64,000 nt of DNA from JAFGHJ01 sp964534175. GTDB taxonomy: Bacteria > Hydrothermota > UBA3072. Below, piece after piece: positions 32,902-41,470 of this stretch. How positions within the stretch are numbered: the first letter of the stretch is position 1; each line of letters begins with the position of its first letter. The stretch is taken from contig CAZHNS010000003.1 in assembly GCA_964534175.1 (NCBI GenBank), forward strand, positions 72,659 through 136,658, written 5' to 3'. The position numbers and the translations under genes are program-made. Under the pieces are notes generated by a model, which searched no databases, had not been told where the DNA came from, and saw only the letters and a program-made list of their open reading frames with translations.

Positions 32902-34128
32902 ATGAAAAAGCTGTTTAATATCGAATATTTTCTTGCTAAAAGATATATACGAATTAAAAAAGGAGAGGGTTTCAGGTCTTTAATAACACTTTTTGCAGCC
33001 GGAGGCATATCTTTGGGAGTTGCTACGCTTTTAGTTGTTATGTCTGTAATGAATGGTATGCAGACTGACCTTAAAAACAAAGTTCTTGGAGCAAGCGCCC
33101 CTCTTACAGTTTTGACAATAGATCAAAAATTTATAAAAGATTGGGAAGGTATAGTGGATACTTTGAAAGAAAGAGTGCCAGAGATTAGGGATGCGACACC
33201 TTATATTTTTGAAAAAGCACTTTTGAAACATGAGGATAGAACTGACGGAGCTATAATAAGAGGAGTTGACCCTGCTTCCTTTTCTCTGGTTTCGGATATT
33301 CCCGATAATATTGAAAAAGGAGAGTTTGATCTTTCCGGTAGAAAAGTCGTTCTCGGAAATTATCTGGCGAGAAGATTGTGGGCTCATGTAGGAGATACGA
33401 TAACCATTTCATCTCCTTTTTCTTCTGCTCCTACTCCATTTGGTTTTCTTCTGCCTGCGGAAGATTTTGTTCTCTCCGGGGTTTTTGACATGGGGATGTA
33501 CGAATACAACGCGACTATTGCAATAATATCGATTGAGAATGCAAAAAGTCTTTTTGGGATCGACGGAGTTACCGGTATAGATTTTACAGTGAGTGATCCC
33601 TACCGGGCTCCTGATCTTGCAATTGATATCGTAGCCCAGCTTGGATATCCTTATCGGGTAATGAATTGGATGGAAAGGAATAGAATCCTTCTTAGAGCTC
33701 TTGAAATCGAAAAAAAGGTAATGTTTATAATACTTACTTTAATAATAATTGTTGCCGCTTTCAATATTATTTCTTCTCTGGTTCTAATTGTGCTGGCAAA
33801 GATGAGAGAAATAGGAATCCTTAAAGCTCTGGGTGCTTCTGCTTCTTCTGTTACAAGAATATTTCTGATAGATGGTTTGATTGTGGGTGGGGGAGGTGCC
33901 TTTTTTGGGGTTTTGATTGCCTGGATATTATGTTTTCTTCTCGGTAAGTATAAGTTCATTGATTTACCTTCTGATGTTTATTTCCTTACAAAACTACCGG
34001 TGGAAATGCAGTTACCTGATTTTCTTTTAGTTATATTTTCAGCTATAGCTTTATCTCTCCTGGCTGCTTTGTATCCGGCAAGAAAAGCTGCCGGACTTGA
34101 TCCTGTAGAGGCGATAAGAAATGAGTAA
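32902..34128 (+). CDS. lolC: Lipoprotein-releasing ABC transporter permease (LolC/LolE)
   Basis: A 408-residue permease with the LolC/E architecture: an N-terminal cytoplasmic segment IEYFLAKRYIRIKK, a first helix (FAAGGISLGVATLLVVMSVM), a periplasmic domain of about 220 residues, then three C-terminal helices of the FtsX fold. Those carry IILTLIIIVAAFNIISSLVL, MREIGILKALGAS and AALYPARKAAGLDPVEAIR. With the ATPase encoded next (8-nt overlap) it would extract outer-membrane lipoproteins from the inner membrane. Several lipoproteins are encoded in this window. A single gene suggests a homodimeric permease rather than separate LolC and LolE, unless a paralogue lies elsewhere. Confidence 0.93.
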   Translation: MKKLFNIEYFLAKRYIRIKKGEGFRSLITLFAAGGISLGVATLLVVMSVMNGMQTDLKNKVLGASAPLTVLTIDQKFIKDWEGIVDTLKERVPEIRDATPYIFEKALLKHEDRTDGAIIRGVDPASFSLVSDIPDNIEKGEFDLSGRKVVLGNYLARRLWAHVGDTITISSPFSSAPTPFGFLLPAEDFVLSGVFDMGMYEYNATIAIISIENAKSLFGIDGVTGIDFTVSDPYRAPDLAIDIVAQLGYPYRVMNWMERNRILLRALEIEKKVMFIILTLIIIVAAFNIISSLVLIVLAKMREIGILKALGASASSVTRIFLIDGLIVGGGGAFFGVLIAWILCFLLGKYKFIDLPSDVYFLTKLPVEMQLPDFLLVIFSAIALSLLAALYPARKAAGLDPVEAIRNE

Positions 34129-34795
34129 TATTATAACGGCACTAAAGGATGTTAAAAAAGGTTTTTTGTCCGGAAAAGAGGAAATAAACGTTCTGCAGGG
34201 TATAAATTTGGAAGTCGAGGAAGGCGATTTCATTACAATAAGCGGTCCATCTGGTTCAGGAAAGAGTACACTTCTCCACATATTAGGCGGTCTTCTGCAT
34301 CCTGACCAAGGAGATGTTATTCTTCAGAATAAATCTCTTTATGCGCATTCGGATCAGGAACTTGCGAAGATAAGGAATGAAAAAATAGGATTTATATTTC
34401 AGTTCCATCATCTCCTTCTTGATTTTACTGTGATAGAAAACTTGGTGATACCTCTTTTGATAAAAGGCACCACTTTTGGAAAAGCTTCTAAAAAGGCGGA
34501 GGAATTATTAGGCCTTGTGGATCTTAGACACAGGGTACATGCCAAGCCCAGAACTCTTTCAGGAGGAGAAAGACAGAGAGTCGCAGTCCTTCGAGCTATT
34601 ATAAATGATCCCTTATTGCTGCTTGCAGATGAACCCACGGGCGATTTGGATCGGGCACACTCAAATGTGGTTTTAGAGATGTTGCGCCAAATTCATCGCG
34701 ATAAAGGTATGACAGTGATTCTCGTAAGTCATAATCAGAGGGTTGCAAAAATGGGCGAAAAAACATATAATTTAATAGAAGGAAAATTAAAATGA
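34121..34795 (+). CDS. lolD: Lipoprotein-releasing ABC transporter ATPase LolD
   Basis: A 224-residue ABC ATPase: Walker A GPSGSGKSTLL, Q-loop FIFQFHHLL, signature LSGGERQRVAV, Walker B LLLADEPTGDLD and H-loop VSHN. This is the LolD/MacB group. It overlaps lolC by 8 nt and mcsA by 4 nt (ATGA), so it is translated with both. It powers lipoprotein release by LolC. Being in one transcript with McsA/McsB/ClpC and ParAB is unusual and is noted in the findings. Confidence 0.95.
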   Translation: MSNIITALKDVKKGFLSGKEEINVLQGINLEVEEGDFITISGPSGSGKSTLLHILGGLLHPDQGDVILQNKSLYAHSDQELAKIRNEKIGFIFQFHHLLLDFTVIENLVIPLLIKGTTFGKASKKAEELLGLVDLRHRVHAKPRTLSGGERQRVAVLRAIINDPLLLLADEPTGDLDRAHSNVVLEMLRQIHRDKGMTVILVSHNQRVAKMGEKTYNLIEGKLK

Positions 34796-35259
34796 AATGT
34801 GAATTATGCGGAGCAAATAACGCAAAATACAAATATTATGAAGTAGATTCTGATACAGTTCGAGAAATAAATATATGCGAACAGTGCGCCAGAGAAAAAG
34901 GCGTAGATATTAAGAGTAAAGAGGAATCCGTTGTGGTTGAAAGCAAGACGTGCCCTGGTTGTGGTCTTACTTTTGGGGAATATAAAGATTCGGGAAGCCT
35001 GGGGTGTGCTGAGTGTTATAAGAATTTTCAAGATCAAATCAAGGTATTTCTCAAAGAATCACAGTTGGGAATATTGCATAAAGGGAAAGAACCTGTTAGA
35101 AATAGTAAGGTTATTTTTGTGAAGAAGGAAATTATGGAGATGAAAAAGAAGCTGGATGATTATGTGGAAGATGAAAAGTTTGAGGAAGCTGTAAAGTTAA
35201 GGGATAAAATTGAAGCAAGAAAAGAAGAACTTAAAACTATCAGGGAAAAAAATGATTGA
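34792..35259 (+). CDS. mcsA: McsA-like zinc-finger/UVR protein
   Basis: A 155-residue McsA homologue. Four CxxC pairs are visible (CELCGA, CEQCARE, CPGCGLT, CAECYKN) and should bind two zinc ions. The C-terminal UVR motif (DYVEDEKFEEAVKLRDKIEA) binds ClpC-type ATPases. In Bacillus, McsA activates the arginine kinase McsB and links it to ClpC. It overlaps lolD by 4 nt and mcsB by 8 nt. The zinc fingers are complete here, although the partner kinase looks degenerate. Confidence 0.92.
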   Translation: MKCELCGANNAKYKYYEVDSDTVREINICEQCAREKGVDIKSKEESVVVESKTCPGCGLTFGEYKDSGSLGCAECYKNFQDQIKVFLKESQLGILHKGKEPVRNSKVIFVKKEIMEMKKKLDDYVEDEKFEEAVKLRDKIEARKEELKTIREKND

Positions 35260-36292
35260 TTCTCTCATAGATCATTTTCCGGTTTGGTTAGAAAACATAG
35301 GACCTTATTCGGAGATTATTTTATTTTCTAAGGTTTCTCTTTATCGTAACTTAGGAGGATATAAGTTCAATAAGAGAAATTCGGATAAGGAAAGAGAAGA
35401 AATTTTGGATTTGCTTATTGAGGGTATGGACGCGCTTTCTTCTTTTGAGAAAGTCATTCCCTTGAAGGGCCTTAAAGATAATGAAAGAGAACTTTTTGCC
35501 GAAAGGGATTTTCTCTCGAGAGATGACTTGAGGGATTCCCGCTTTCTCGGGTTAGGTCTAAACGACCTGCAAAACAATGTTATTGTTTTAAACTCGAAGG
35601 AACACATTAAAATATCTTGTGTGTCAGGCGAATTGTCCCTCAAAGAGACTTATTCTAAGTGTGATAGTCTTGATGATGAGCTAAATGATGAATTTGGATT
35701 TGCGTATGATAAAAGAATAGGTTTTCTTACTTCTTCGACCGATAAGGTCGGAACAGGAATGGTTGTTTCAGCAGTTGTTCATCTGCCGGCTCTTGTTATT
35801 ACCGGTAAATTCATAGACGTCATCGATGATCTTGAAGATTCTCTTTTTTCTATAGGAGGAGTTTTTAACGTAGGTGAAACTGTCGAAGGAAGTTATTTTA
35901 AATTAAGCAATAAATTTACATTGGGTGTTTCTGAAGAAGAAATATTGAAAATGTTCGAAAACAAGATTAAGAGTATAATTGAAAAGGAAGTGGATAGTAG
36001 AGAATATTTAACTCAAAAAGTGGGTTATGAGACTGAAGATAAGATATGGAGATCTTATGGTATCTTAAAGAATGCCAGACTTCTATCCGTAACAGACTTC
36101 CTTAATTTAACTGCTGCCGTAAGACTTGGTGTAAGTTTGGGAATTGTAAAGGATATTAGTATTAAGGATTTGAACATATGGCTTTTCCAAGGGCTTCCGG
36201 GTCATTTAAGCGTCCTAAATGAAGAGGTCAAGAATAAAAAAGAAGAAAATATTCTGAGAGCGAGATTAATAAGGAACAATTTAGGAGGATAA
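35252..36292 (+). CDS. mcsB: McsB family protein, predicted pseudo-arginine-kinase
   Basis: A 346-residue homologue of protein arginine kinase McsB. ATG 35252 is chosen (AGGG upstream, overlap with mcsA) over TTG 35210. Overall fold and C-terminal half are kept (RSYGILKNARLL, AVRLGVSLGIVKD). Key kinase motifs are not. The ATP-phosphate motif SSRxRLARN reads FSKVSLYRN (25-33). The catalytic NEEDH reads NSKEH (114-118). CPTNxGTGxRAS reads SSTDKVGTGMVVS (161-173), losing the Cys and the Arg. RGxYGEG reads NVGETVEG (206-213). I infer loss of kinase activity with retention of binding, perhaps as an adaptor for phosphoarginine or ClpC. ClpC and McsA are intact next to it. Confidence 0.9.
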   Translation: MIDSLIDHFPVWLENIGPYSEIILFSKVSLYRNLGGYKFNKRNSDKEREEILDLLIEGMDALSSFEKVIPLKGLKDNERELFAERDFLSRDDLRDSRFLGLGLNDLQNNVIVLNSKEHIKISCVSGELSLKETYSKCDSLDDELNDEFGFAYDKRIGFLTSSTDKVGTGMVVSAVVHLPALVITGKFIDVIDDLEDSLFSIGGVFNVGETVEGSYFKLSNKFTLGVSEEEILKMFENKIKSIIEKEVDSREYLTQKVGYETEDKIWRSYGILKNARLLSVTDFLNLTAAVRLGVSLGIVKDISIKDLNIWLFQGLPGHLSVLNEEVKNKKEENILRARLIRNNLGG

Positions 36293-36296
36293 AAAT

Positions 36297-38747
36297 ATGT
36301 TTATGGATGAGCGTTTTACAAAAAAGTTAATAGACGTTGTTAAAATATCAAAGGATTTGGCGCGTGAAGCCGGGTTGGGCGAAGTAACGCCAGTTATCCT
36401 TTTACTTGCTATATTAAGACACGGAAACAATATCGCAGTTACCGTTATCGAAGAAGTGGGTGTGGATGTTGAGATACTTGAGAATAGGATTTTAAAACTC
36501 GTTAAAAGTAATAGAGATATATTGATCGTAGAACAGCCCATTGGATTGTCAGAGGATTCTCTGAATATCCTTGAGGAGGCTAAAGAAGAGGCTTTGATGC
36601 TTGGTAGGCAGATAATAGGCACGGAGCATCTTTTGCTTTCTTTGCTTAAGGCAAAAGAAGGTGCGTTTATCGAAATTTTAAAACCAGAAGAGCTCGATTA
36701 CTATTTAGCGAAGCAGATGCTGCTTGACCTTTTTGATAAGGAAAAATCGCCCGATAAGGTACAAGAAAAATCAAAACCTTCTGTTGATAGGGCCTTGGAA
36801 TTTTATACAAGAGATTTAACCGATCTTGCAAAGAGAGGAAGAATTGACCCTGTTATTGGTAGAGAATCTGAGATGGAGAGAGTCATTCAGACTTTATGTC
36901 GAAGAAAAAAGAATAATCCGGTGCTTGTAGGTGAGCCCGGGGTTGGTAAAACCGCAATAGTTGAAGGTCTTGCGCAGAGAATTATTATCGGTGCGGTACC
37001 CAAGATGCTGCAAAACAAGAAAATACTTTCTATGGATCTCGCTTCTGTTATAGCCGGAACTAAATATCGCGGTCAATTTGAAAAGAGGTTAAAACAGATT
37101 TTAGAATCATTGAAAGATTCCGAGAACATACTTTTTATTGATGAGATGCATACTATCGTAGGAGCAGGGGCGGCTGAAGGAGCCATAGATGCTTCTAATA
37201 TGCTTAAGCCTGTTTTAGCCAGGGGAGAAATTCAGACCATTGGAGCGACTACCACTGAGGAATATAGAAAATATATAGAAAAAGATGGAGCTCTGGAACG
37301 CCGTTTGCAGATGGTTCTTATAGATCCTCCTACAATAGATGAAACAATAGATATATTAAATGGTATTAAACGTAAATATGAAGATTTTCATAAAGTTACG
37401 TATACTGATGAAGTAGTTAAAGCAACGGTTAAACTTTCCTGTCAATATATAGCTGATAGAAATCTTCCTGATAAAGCGATTGATGTCTTAGACGAGACGG
37501 GAGCCAAGGTTAGGTTAAGGGAGACAAAAGTTCCTGATGAAATAGTATCACTTGAGGAAGAGTTGCGTAAAGTTAAGGAAGAGCTTCTGAGAGCCAGAGA
37601 AGAAGGAAAATATGAAGTTGCAATAGAACTGCGGGATAGAAGAGATGAAATCGAAGGTAAATTGGAGAAGAGTCTAGAAGATTGGGGAAAATACGGTGCT
37701 CTAAAGAGGGTTGAGGTCTTGGAAGAAGATATAAGAGAAGTTATCTCTCTCTGGACAGGAATTCCTCTAAAGAGACTCAGAGAGGAAGAGACCGAACGAC
37801 TTCTTTCTATGGAGGATGAAATTAAAAAGAGACTTGTTGGACAAAGTGAAGCAATCAGAGTGGTCTCTAAGGCGATTAGAAGAAGCAGGGCTGGTCTTCG
37901 GGATATGCGAAGGCCGCTGGGGGCTTTTCTTTTCCTTGGCCCTACGGGAGTAGGAAAAACCGAGCTTGCGAAACAACTTGCAAGATTTCTCTTTAACACC
38001 GAAGAGTCTCTAGTCAGGATTGATATGAGTGAGTTTATGGAAAGATTTAATGTTTCCAAGTTGATAGGGGCTCCTCCGGGGTATGTAGGATATGATGAAG
38101 GTGGACTTTTGACCGAAGCCGTCAGAAGGAGACCTTATTCTGTAATTCTTTTGGATGAAATAGAAAAAGCTCATCCTGATGTATATAATATCCTTCTTCA
38201 GGTTTTTGATGAAGGTATGCTTACGGATGCATATGGAAGAAAAATCTCCTTTAAAAATGCAGTTATTATTATGACTTCGAATATAGGAACGAAGGAGATA
38301 ATGCGAGGAACGTATGTTGGGTTTAAAAAACCCGATAAAGGAATTAAATATGAGGAAATGAGAGAATATCTGCTGGAGGAAATTAAAGAAAGATTCAGTC
38401 CTGAATTCCTAAACAGAATAGATGAAAGCATTGTTTTTAAATCACTCCACCGGGAAACGATGGCTTCTATTGTCGATATATTTTTCAATGAGGTCAGAGA
38501 AAGAGTTGAGGAGAAAGGATTCGAAATTTCTCTCACAGACGAAGCAAAAGAGTTCTTAATCGAAAAAGGTTTTGATCTGGAATATGGGGCGCGACCTCTG
38601 AAAAGAGTTATGCAGAGACAATTGGAGGATAAATTAGCAGAAGGATTTTTAAAGGGGAAGTGGAAAAAGGGAAACAAAATTGTAGTTTCCAGAGAGGGTG
38701 ATGACTTAATATTCTTCTCGTCTCGTCCTGTTGCAGAAGTTCTCTAA
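36297..38747 (+). CDS. clpC: ATP-dependent Clp protease ATPase subunit ClpC
   Basis: An 816-residue ClpC: N-terminal Clp_N repeats (about 1-145), first AAA+ domain with Walker A GEPGVGKT at 212-219 and Walker B ILFIDEMHTI, and the middle UVR-containing coiled coil (EEGKYEVAIELRDRRDEI). The second AAA+ domain has GPTGVGKTELAKQL and VILLDEIEKAHPDV, and a C-terminal D2-small domain follows. It unfolds substrates for ClpP (not in the window). ATG 36297 follows AGGAGG by 8 nt. It is co-transcribed with mcsA and mcsB, the classical partners that deliver substrates to it. Confidence 0.97.
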   Translation: MFMDERFTKKLIDVVKISKDLAREAGLGEVTPVILLLAILRHGNNIAVTVIEEVGVDVEILENRILKLVKSNRDILIVEQPIGLSEDSLNILEEAKEEALMLGRQIIGTEHLLLSLLKAKEGAFIEILKPEELDYYLAKQMLLDLFDKEKSPDKVQEKSKPSVDRALEFYTRDLTDLAKRGRIDPVIGRESEMERVIQTLCRRKKNNPVLVGEPGVGKTAIVEGLAQRIIIGAVPKMLQNKKILSMDLASVIAGTKYRGQFEKRLKQILESLKDSENILFIDEMHTIVGAGAAEGAIDASNMLKPVLARGEIQTIGATTTEEYRKYIEKDGALERRLQMVLIDPPTIDETIDILNGIKRKYEDFHKVTYTDEVVKATVKLSCQYIADRNLPDKAIDVLDETGAKVRLRETKVPDEIVSLEEELRKVKEELLRAREEGKYEVAIELRDRRDEIEGKLEKSLEDWGKYGALKRVEVLEEDIREVISLWTGIPLKRLREEETERLLSMEDEIKKRLVGQSEAIRVVSKAIRRSRAGLRDMRRPLGAFLFLGPTGVGKTELAKQLARFLFNTEESLVRIDMSEFMERFNVSKLIGAPPGYVGYDEGGLLTEAVRRRPYSVILLDEIEKAHPDVYNILLQVFDEGMLTDAYGRKISFKNAVIIMTSNIGTKEIMRGTYVGFKKPDKGIKYEEMREYLLEEIKERFSPEFLNRIDESIVFKSLHRETMASIVDIFFNEVRERVEEKGFEISLTDEAKEFLIEKGFDLEYGARPLKRVMQRQLEDKLAEGFLKGKWKKGNKIVVSREGDDLIFFSSRPVAEVL

Positions 38748-38753
38748 TTTGAA

Positions 38754-39536
38754 ATGGGAAAGAGCATTTCGATAGTTAATCAGAAAGGTGGGGTGGGTAA
38801 AACAACGACTGCAGTAAATTTAGGGGCCGCTCTCGCTCTTTACAATCAGCATTGTCTGATAATTGACATGGACCCACAGTCGAATGCTACAAGTGGTTTA
38901 GGACTTACGGGTGTATCACCTACTATATACGATGTACTCGTAAAAGGGAAAGATCCCAAAAAAATAATTAAAAAAACAAACGTTGAAAACTTGGATGTTA
39001 TACCCTCGGATATCTCTCTCGTAGGCGCCGAAGTTGAACTTGTAGATGTTAGAGGGAGAGAAATGCAACTCAAGAGAAGGATAATGCCTCTTAAAAGGGA
39101 ATATGATTTTATTTTAATCGATTCTCCCCCCTCACTTGGTTTGCTTACTGTAAATTCTCTGGTTGGGGCGGATTCTGTTTTAATTCCAATCCAGGCTGAA
39201 TTTTATGCGATGGAAGGTTTAAGTAAACTTTTAAATACGGTCAGAAATATCCAGCGGGAGTTGAATTCCAGATTGACTATCGAAGGTGTACTTCTGACAC
39301 TTTTTGATACAAGATTGAATCTCGCTCATGAGGTTACAGACGAGGTCTGTAAATATTTCGGAGATAAGGTATATGAAGTAATAATTCCAAGAAATGTTAC
39401 GTTGGCAGAAGCGCCAAGTTATGGAAAGAACATTTTTGATTACGATTCAAGATCAAGAGGTGCTGAGGTATATAAAATGCTTGCAGAAGAGGTAATAAGA
39501 AGGAATGGCAAGAAGGGCGCTTGGCAAAGGGTTTAA
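38754..39536 (+). CDS. parA: Chromosome partitioning ATPase ParA (Soj)
   Basis: A 260-residue ParA: deviant Walker A KGGVGKTTTAVNLG, Walker A' IDMDPQSNATSGLG, Walker B LIDSPPSLGLLTVNS. It binds DNA non-specifically as an ATP dimer and is released by ParB, which moves the origin region. It starts 6 nt after clpC and overlaps parB by 32 nt, so it belongs to the same long operon. Length and motifs are normal. Confidence 0.96.
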   Translation: MGKSISIVNQKGGVGKTTTAVNLGAALALYNQHCLIIDMDPQSNATSGLGLTGVSPTIYDVLVKGKDPKKIIKKTNVENLDVIPSDISLVGAEVELVDVRGREMQLKRRIMPLKREYDFILIDSPPSLGLLTVNSLVGADSVLIPIQAEFYAMEGLSKLLNTVRNIQRELNSRLTIEGVLLTLFDTRLNLAHEVTDEVCKYFGDKVYEVIIPRNVTLAEAPSYGKNIFDYDSRSRGAEVYKMLAEEVIRRNGKKGAWQRV

Positions 39537-40314
39537 TGCCCTAATCCCATCGGTAGAAGAAGATAAAGTACCGATAGGAAAGGTCTTTCATTCTCCCTTA
39601 CAGCCCAGGAAAAAGATTAATGAAGAGGATTTAAAAGAGCTGGTTGCTTCTATAAAGCAGAATGGTATCCTGCAGCCTGTTCTACTCAGAAAGATCGAAG
39701 AGAATAAATATGAGTTAGTGTATGGCCACCGTCGTTTTGAAGCAGCAAAGAGAGCAGGCCTTAAAGAAATCCCCGCAGTTTTCCGGCGTCTTTCTGACAG
39801 AGAAGTTCTCGAAATTGCTATTATTGAAAATATACAAAGGGAAGATTTAAACCCTATGGAGGAAGCTAACGCTTATTATAACCTGAATGTGGAATTCGAT
39901 CTTACTCAGGAAGAAATAGCCAAGAGAGTTGGTAAAGCAAGGACAACTATAACCAACAAGATGAGATTGCTATCACTTCCGAAAGAAGCTCAGCAAGCTT
40001 TGTCCGAAAATAAAATAACTGAGGGTCATGCAAGAGCTCTTTTAGGTTTTAAAGATGAAAATAGAATTTTAAAAGAGTTGAAAAGTATTATAAGTGGAGA
40101 TAAAACTGTAAGGGAAGCAGAAAAAGCTTCCAGAGTTAAGAAGAAAAAAAGGCAGATATCTTCCGAGTATGAAGACTTAAGGGAAGAACTTATGCATTTG
40201 TTTGGCACTGAAGTGAGAGTAGAGACCGGGAAAAAAAGAAATAAATTGATTATAGAATTTTATTCAGATCAGGATTTAGAGAGAATCTATAATATAATAA
40301 AAGGAAAGAAATAA
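39505..40314 (+). CDS. parB: Chromosome partitioning CTPase ParB with GHRR motif
   Basis: A 269-residue ParB. ALGKGFNALIPS at the N-terminus is the ParA-stimulating peptide. The CTPase domain includes SPLQPRKKI (about 30-38), GHRRFEAAKRAG (74-85) and ENIQREDLNPMEEA (108-121). The HTH (TQEEIAKRVGKARTTITNKMRLL) binds parS, and a short dimerisation tail closes it. The motif usually reading GERR is GHRR, with His75 at the glutamate that supports CTP hydrolysis in studied ParB proteins. It overlaps parA by 32 nt. I did not spot a parS-like TGTTTCACGTGAAACA in the window. Confidence 0.94.
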   Translation: MARRALGKGFNALIPSVEEDKVPIGKVFHSPLQPRKKINEEDLKELVASIKQNGILQPVLLRKIEENKYELVYGHRRFEAAKRAGLKEIPAVFRRLSDREVLEIAIIENIQREDLNPMEEANAYYNLNVEFDLTQEEIAKRVGKARTTITNKMRLLSLPKEAQQALSENKITEGHARALLGFKDENRILKELKSIISGDKTVREAEKASRVKKKKRQISSEYEDLREELMHLFGTEVRVETGKKRNKLIIEFYSDQDLERIYNIIKGKK

Positions 40315-40331
40315 GGTTTTTGGGGTAGGTG

Positions 40332-41105
40332 ATGGGAATTAAGAAGTATACTATACAAATTATTCCTGAAGACGGTGAGGTCAGGGAGATAGATTTAACG
40401 AGAAGGAAGATTGTGTTGTTGGGTTCTATTCTTTTTCTGATAATAGTAACGATTTTATATCTATCGGTGAATATTGGCAGGCTGGCCGTGGATAAAGCAG
40501 AGTATACTTTATTGAAAAAAAAGATTACCAATCTTGAGAATAGAGAACTGGAGATAGAAAAATTAAATAGTAGAATGAGAAAGTTTTACGATTTTGCTAA
40601 TAAGTTAAACAAATCTCTCGGTCTTGAAATTTCCCTCGAGGACTTTTTTGAAGCTGAAAAGGAAAAAGTGCCCGCGGAGACTTATAATATACAGGAAAAC
40701 GGAACAATGGAAACCGAAGCTCTCCGGTTGCAGAATTTTATTCCGAATATACTTCCCACTACTGAAGGCTGGGTAAGTAAAAAGTTTTCTGATGGGCATC
40801 AGGCAATAGATATATCTCTAAAAGAAGGAACTCCTCTTTTTTCTACTATGGAAGGGGAGGTTGCCTTTACGGGAGATAGAAAATATCTTGGAATAACACT
40901 GGAGATTCGAAATGACGAAGGTTTTGGATTGATTTACAGCCATTTAAGTGAAATTCTGGTTAAAGAAGGAGAAGAGGTTAAAAAAAATCAGTTGATTGCT
41001 CTCTCCGGTAATAGTGGAAGAAGTGATGCCCCTCATCTGCACTATGGTGTACAAATACAAGGTAAATGGGTTAACCCAATTGATTATTTACTTATCAGGA
41101 GGTAA
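40332..41105 (+). CDS. M23 family (LytM) peptidase, membrane-anchored
   Basis: A 257-residue protein. ATG 40332 is preferred over GTG 40329. One N-terminal membrane helix (KIVLLGSILFLIIVTILYLSV) is followed by a coiled coil (YTLLKKKITNLENRELEIEK) and a C-terminal M23 domain. Zinc ligands are in HQAIDIS (HxxxD) and HLHYG (HxH), and the conserved HLSEILVKEGEEVKK is present. It should cut peptide cross-links of peptidoglycan in the periplasm. It lies between parB and a bactofilin gene. M23 peptidase and bactofilin pairs are known to shape cell curvature in other bacteria. Confidence 0.93.
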   Translation: MGIKKYTIQIIPEDGEVREIDLTRRKIVLLGSILFLIIVTILYLSVNIGRLAVDKAEYTLLKKKITNLENRELEIEKLNSRMRKFYDFANKLNKSLGLEISLEDFFEAEKEKVPAETYNIQENGTMETEALRLQNFIPNILPTTEGWVSKKFSDGHQAIDISLKEGTPLFSTMEGEVAFTGDRKYLGITLEIRNDEGFGLIYSHLSEILVKEGEEVKKNQLIALSGNSGRSDAPHLHYGVQIQGKWVNPIDYLLIRR

Positions 41106-41107
41106 TT

Positions 41108-41470
41108 ATGCGACAGGACGCAATAATGAATGTTTTTCATAAAGGGTCTACAATTGATGGCAAAATAAGGATAAATGGTTCTATTAGAATAGACGGAAAG
41201 TTGAAAGGACAGGTTGAGGCGACAGAAGCGGTTATAATTGGTGAAACCGGAGTAATTGAAGGAGATATAAAAGCCAAGGAAACAAATATTTCTGGTAAAT
41301 GTACTGGCCAAATATTGGCGGAAAATACTGTTCTTCTTCATGCTTCTGCTGTAATAAATGGTGATGTGAAATGCAAAAAATTAGTCGTTGATGAAGGTGT
41401 AATTATCGATGGGAATATATCGATGAGAGATAAGAGCAGGAATGTCCCGGAAGAAAAAGAAAAGACATAA
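41108..41470 (+). CDS. Bactofilin (BacA/CcmA family cytoskeletal protein)
   Basis: A 120-residue bactofilin. AGGAGG 4 nt before ATG 41108 gives the start. The core is a right-handed beta-helix of repeated strands (GSTIDGKIRINGSIRIDGKL, KGQVEATEAVIIGETGVIEG, NTVLLHASAVINGDVKCKKL), with short unstructured ends as in the family. It polymerises without nucleotide on the membrane. Following ParAB and M23 in one operon, it probably helps place chromosome and wall-cutting machinery, as bactofilins do in Myxococcus and in helical bacteria (family knowledge; role here inferred). It overlaps rph by 29 nt. Confidence 0.92.
   Translation: MRQDAIMNVFHKGSTIDGKIRINGSIRIDGKLKGQVEATEAVIIGETGVIEGDIKAKETNISGKCTGQILAENTVLLHASAVINGDVKCKKLVVDEGVIIDGNISMRDKSRNVPEEKEKT

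Noticed and set aside
38754..40314. parS site next to parAB
   Set aside because: I looked for TGTTTCACGTGAAACA-like palindromes by eye here and elsewhere in the window and saw none; a motif scan would be needed to be sure.
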